Assembly: GCF_901709675.1 (NCBI RefSeq)
Contig: NC_051089.1
Span: 15,737,976 to 15,801,975, forward strand
Direction: 5' to 3'
DNA from: Syngnathus acus
Lineage: Eukaryota; Chordata; Actinopteri; Syngnathiformes; Syngnathidae
DNA length: 64,000 nucleotides
Position numbers and translations under genes: made by a program. Position 1 is the stretch's first letter. Every line of letters begins with the position of its first letter. Shown here piece by piece: positions 60,222-64,000 of the stretch. The notes under the pieces are model-generated. The model saw nothing but the letters and a program-made list of their open reading frames with translations. It did no database searches and was not told where the DNA came from.

Positions 60222-60577
60222 TATCCATCCATCCATTTTCTGAACCGCTTAGTCCCCACGGGGGTCGCGGGAGTGCTGGAGCCTACCCCAGCCGTCATCG
60301 GGCAGTAGGCGGGGGACACCCTGAACCGGTTGCCAGCCAATCGCAGGGCACACAGAGACAAACAACCATTTGCACTCGCACTCACACCTAGGGACAATTA
60401 GGAGTCTTCAATCGGCCTACCAAGCATGTTTTTGGGATGTGGGAGGAAACCGGAGTGCCCGGAGAAAACCCACGCGGGCCCGGGGAGAACATGCAAACTC
60501 CACACAGGGAGGGCCGGAAGTGGAATCGAACCCGCACCCTCCTAACTGTGAGGCGGACGTGCTACCCAGTGCTACCC
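60222..60577 (-). mobile_element. SINE, full length, with target duplication
   Basis: Starts ATCCATCCATCCATTTTCTG and ends CGGACGTGCTACCCAGTGC. The flanks CATCTTTGAAATAT (left) and CATCTTTGAAATAT (right) are a perfect 14-bp duplication. Confidence 0.92.
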
Positions 60578-61117
60578 ATCTTTGAAATATGTAAATTGTA
60601 AATAACTGCGAGAAGAGGGCGGATTAGTATGGCTGCCGAAGAGCCAGAAAAAGTCTCACGGCAGCTGTCAGCTCTAAATTTAGGAGGATTTATGGTCCTC
60701 CCTGTTTCCCAATCAGCAGCTCCAACGCCAAGGTAGATGGGTGTTAAACTTTGCCCACACAAAAACACAAATGCAGCTTCAGTTCGTTGTAAAGTAAGAA
60801 TTATATTTGTCCATACGTACTCTATCCTGCCACAGACAACTAAAGAAAAAATGCCAGTCGTTAAAACCTTGTAAAAATGAATTTATTTTGAAATCCTTAC
60901 AGAATTAAGAAACACTGCAAACTATAACCATAATGACAGTGTCAATCAAAACTCAGCATTACTCTGTACCGGTAAATGAGGAGAACATGTTAAACTGTTT
61001 CTGTTTCGTAACTCATTAGGTATTGTGTGTAGTGCTTAATTTTCATTTATTTACACCACATCATGGTTGCATTTATCAGCATTGGTAATCACCAAAATTT
61101 CCATCCAAAAATTCCGA

Positions 61118-61119
<2 letters not shown>

Positions 61120-61144
<25 letters not shown>
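61120..61144. repeat. (AC)n microsatellite
   Basis: Short CA run. Confidence 0.85.
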
Positions 61145-61148
<4 letters not shown>

Positions 61149-61236
61149 TCCTTGTTAATCTTCCTCTGCAACAATTGGACAATTTAAAAGCAACCGTGAT
61201 AAAGTTATATATTGAAAAGGATTACTCCAAACTCAC

Positions 61237-61613
61237 CTCTCTTTTTGGCAGACTTTTCATTACTTGGGCCACGAGATGTGAAGGTACAAGAGGTCACTTC
61301 TATGACTTCTGGCATCAGCCCATCTGAAATGATGATTTTTAAGTACAGAAAAAAAAATGTTAAACTTATCTTATTAGGACAGCAAACACACTGATCAAGG
61401 GTACAGTTTCTAACAGCAAACTAAAGAGAAAAAAAAACTATCTACACTTGTGCTCATAAGGAGTTATTTATTACAATAATGTCCTGTAGAACCAATCTTG
61501 AATGTTACCTGTAGGCTGGCATCCTGTTTGATGCTATCATCAGGGTAAGAGTCCTGCAAAGTTCTGGCTGGTTCAAGCAGCGCACCATCAACAAGAGCCT
61601 GAGAGCCTGTCAC
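61237..61613 (-). other. Two exon-like segments, gene unidentified
   Basis: Segment 61509-61613 (105 bp, acceptor TTCCAG, donor CAG|GTAACA) is open as VTGSQALVDGALLEPARTLQ then DSYPDDSIKQDASLQ. Segment 61237-61323 (87 bp, acceptor TTTCAG, donor AGAG|GTGAGT) is open as GLMPEVIEVTSCTFTSRGPS then NEKSAKKR. They do not join in phase directly, so either an exon lies between them or one is not coding. The second could splice in phase into the tnni2 5'UTR exon, so these may be upstream non-coding or alternative exons of tnni2, or part of a neighbouring gene. I do not recognise the protein. Confidence 0.35.
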
Positions 61614-62189
61614 CTGGAATTAAAACCACAAATAACTTACCAACATCATACAGACAACATAAATGACATCTCAGGACCTGTATAGTTAAATCATGTGAAG
61701 TTAGTCCCCAAAACCAAACAAGCCCTTCTAACTAAAGTGTTCCAGTCAGTTCTGGATGTCTCATCAGGTCCTATAACAGCAACTTTATGGATGTAGTGGA
61801 GCATCATTCAGCATGACACTTTAGCCGTTTAGCTGTTGAGGATGTGTGGAACTATAGCTGTAGTATAATCAGCCTCTATAATGTCCATAACCAAAAGTAT
61901 GATCTAAAAACATAAGACAACCTTCGATCCATACGGAGGGCCCCACAAGTAGACATATTTCAGAAATCTGTTATTATGTGTGTGTGAATGATTGGCTTGG
62001 TTGGACCCCCATGGACGCACGTTTCAACAATCCATCTACAGGTGTGTGTGCCACTGGTTTGTTGGGGCTCCATGAGGAGAACCACTAAAACTATGTGATC
62101 CAATGGTTGGCTGAATGCTGTTTAAGGTACCTTCTGACTAAAGAACAGCTTTCCAACTAAAAGCTGTAAACTAAGGGAACAAGAAAAGG

Positions 62190-62295
62190 TCTACAAGGTT
62201 TATTTCTTACAACAAAGTCTAACTGAATGTTACCTGTAGGCTGGCATCTTGTTTGATGCTATCATCAGGGTAAGAGTTCTGCAAACTTCTGGGTT
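62190..62295 (-). pseudogene. Partial duplicate of the 61.5-kb exon-like segment
   Basis: The segment ending at the CAG|GTAACA donor (62234) is nearly identical to 61509-61568 (minus strand: SYPDDSIKQDASLQ) and about 40 bases of flanking intron are also similar. Upstream homology stops abruptly at telomere-like repeats, so this copy has lost its acceptor. Confidence 0.7.
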
Positions 62296-62352
62296 AGGGC
62301 TAGGGTTAGGGTAAGAGCTAGGGTCAGGGTTAAAGCTAGGGTTAGTGTTAGG
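62290..62352 (+). repeat. Degenerate telomere-like repeats
   Basis: GGGTTAGGGCTAGGGTTAGG followed by variant AGGGTT/AGGGTC/TAAAGCTAGGGTTAG units. This is an interstitial telomeric-type array in which several units are imperfect. Confidence 0.8.
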
Positions 62353-62368
62353 AAAATGTATATATATA

Positions 62369-63057
62369 TGTTATCATGCGTTCTCTAATCAATGCTTTAC
62401 CGCAATATTACTGCAATATATGCTTGCTGTTTTGCCTTGCTGTTTTTATGATGTACCACAGAAGAGAAAAGGTACGGCTGGGCCAGGAGAGAGGTTACAG
62501 CTGGGTCAGACAGGACGCAGCTGATAACTCAGCAAAAAGAAGACATCTACCGAGACAGTTCCTTCTTAACAAAGACCGCTTTGTTAGACAACATGCCTCA
62601 TTGCTGTCTTGCACTTCAGATGAACCTACAAGTGACCATCAAAGTCTGGGTTTTCCAAGCTATCTTGATCGTTAGATTATGTTTGTGCGTATCCAGTAAT
62701 TAATAACCTAGCTTGTCTCATCCTACTCAAGGTCGTAAAACCTCCCTTGCTAGAGCTCAAGGACTTTCTCTTCTCAACTCAAACTCCTTTTTCTCACGTT
62801 CTTATTATTTTGCTTACGAGGCAAAGCCCACGTGCTCCCCCCCCCTTCCTTTAGGGGCTTTTGCCTCACAATTGTGGGTAGGGCAAATCCAAATAAAAAG
62901 AGCGGGAATGTACACAGATATTTAGTGTTGTGAGATTGTTGTAAACTATCTGTACTGCACTCCTCGCGAGAAAAGACTTGATATTCTGTCTCACTTGTGA
63001 TTTGTTTGCTGATGCTCTTCTCTTAATAGTTGTTCAGTCAGCGATTTAAACCTGACA
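62369..63057 (+). mobile_element. Endogenous retrovirus LTR (gammaretrovirus-like)
   Basis: It begins TGTTATCATGCG and ends ACCTGACA, i.e. TG...CA. An AATAAAAAG at 62892 could be the TATA or poly(A) signal. Three bases after the end comes a primer binding site. The right-hand LTR is outside the window, so the boundaries rest on the TG/CA ends and the PBS only. Confidence 0.65.
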
Positions 63058-63061
63058 GAAA

Positions 63062-63080
63062 TTGGGGGCTCGTTCCGGGA
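63062..63080 (+). other. Retroviral primer binding site, proline-tRNA-like
   Basis: TTGGGGGCTCGTTCCGGGA resembles the tRNA-Pro PBS of gammaretroviruses with one extra base. It sits directly after the LTR and defines the orientation as plus. Confidence 0.7.
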
Positions 63081-64000
63081 CCTCGACACACCTTGAACGG
63101 TTCCAGCGGACTCTTCGACACAGGCGAAAATCCTCGGCCGAGGTAAACAAAAGCCCTTTGACGGGACTGTCTCGATCAGTCCGGCTGGACACCGGGAGGG
63201 TTGACGAGGCTATCCGAGGAGGAGAATCTGTGCGCTTGGGCCTTTGCTATGCTCGTGTGGGCGGTGGGCCGGCATCATGGTTGTTGCAGGAAATGGCCAG
63301 CCTGTGACCAATCAACATTGATGCTGCGCCCCCCCCTCGCACGAGGGGTGCTATGGCTGCGGGCGAAGCAGGGAAAGTGTGAGTTTCTCAGAGAATGTTT
63401 GAATATTTGAAACAGGGTGATGCTTAAGGAAGATGTGACAATATTTGCATGAAGGATAACAGGCGCTGATGAGAAAAAAAAGTGTAATCAAAACGTCAAA
63501 ATAGAGGATGACGTTTGCGCAGCGTTGTTTGTTGATATTGTTTGTGAGCTGTGTCTCTGCTGTAAGTTTTTGTGTTGTCTGTGTGCTGTCAGTGTTGTGT
63601 TAAAATTGGCTAATGTAGGTGCACAAAAGAATTTGCTAGACTGTAGTCTATCTGATTTGCACCGCAAAACAAAAGCAATTTTGTGAAAATAAGAAGAAAA
63701 GAAAGGCAAGCAATTTTTTGGTGGGCAGAAACTGGTCCACACTGCATTAATGCCTAGCCCTGATGAAACAAAATTTGAGAGATGGAAAGAACTTGCTTTC
63801 TGGAATTGGATGAAGCAAAATTATTAAATAACAACATTTCAAAGCTAAATTTAGAAGAAATAGTCGATTGGTTGTGTCAAGACTACACAAGTTTTTACAT
63901 TTGAGAATAAGAGAGTGATTGAGTTAGTTAAAGTTAAGAAACAACAACAATTGACTATTATATTAATTTACTGGCGGTTATTTTGTTGGTTTTTATCTTT
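63081..64000 (+). mobile_element. Endogenous retrovirus leader / internal region (partial)
   Basis: Sequence 3' of the PBS continues to the window edge. Open frames of 60-80 codons are present but I could not recognise gag or other viral proteins here. The element is incomplete in this window. Confidence 0.45.

Noticed and set aside
62290-62352. True chromosome-end telomere
   Set aside because: The repeats are short and imperfect and are followed by a retroviral LTR and further sequence, so they are interstitial.

Overview
The window is vertebrate nuclear DNA, almost certainly from a ray-finned (percomorph-type) fish. It is AT-rich, its genes have many small exons with GT..AG introns, and it is full of fish-type transposon debris: tRNA-derived SINEs, hAT and TA-flanked MITEs, a BEL/Pao fragment, an endogenous retrovirus LTR and long microsatellites. 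There is no prokaryotic-style gene organisation. All identified genes lie on the minus strand. The exon models below were built by hand from splice signals, reading phase and protein family resemblance, and the phases were checked exon by exon.

Positions 697-44700 hold otogelin (otog), a giant secreted glycoprotein of the inner-ear acellular membranes. I could place 54 coding exons (about 3,270 codons). In protein order they encode a signal peptide, a Ser/Thr-rich N-terminal exon, an EGF-like domain, three VWD-C8-TIL assemblies, an arabinofuranosidase-B-like (AbfB) beta-trefoil, a single 2.45-kb mucin-like exon, a fourth VWD-C8-TIL, a long Cys-rich VWC-like tail and the first half of the C-terminal cystine knot. 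The gene runs off the left edge, so the end of the knot is missing. One reading-phase conflict remains at the extreme N-terminus.

Positions 45306-45608 hold a small possible two-exon ORF of unknown identity. Positions 48180-53653 hold aph1b, the seven-span subunit of gamma-secretase, complete in six exons with 258 residues. Positions 56852-58856 hold a complete skeletal-type troponin I (tnni2-like, 175 residues). Further right (61.2-62.3 kb) are unidentified exon-like segments, one of them duplicated, then telomere-like repeats, then a retroviral LTR with a proline-tRNA-like primer binding site and the start of its internal region, which leaves the window on the right.

The three genes do not form one pathway: otog is structural in the ear, aph1b is a membrane protease subunit, and tnni2 is contractile. 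The most unusual features are: a UG-repeat placed exactly where the polypyrimidine tract of an otog exon should be; a 251-bp minisatellite grown inside a MITE within an aph1b intron; several MITE families with near-identical terminal motifs; hAT insertions with perfect 8-bp duplications; and a SINE that split a Pao polymerase gene. I found nothing that I would call a wholly new biological system.
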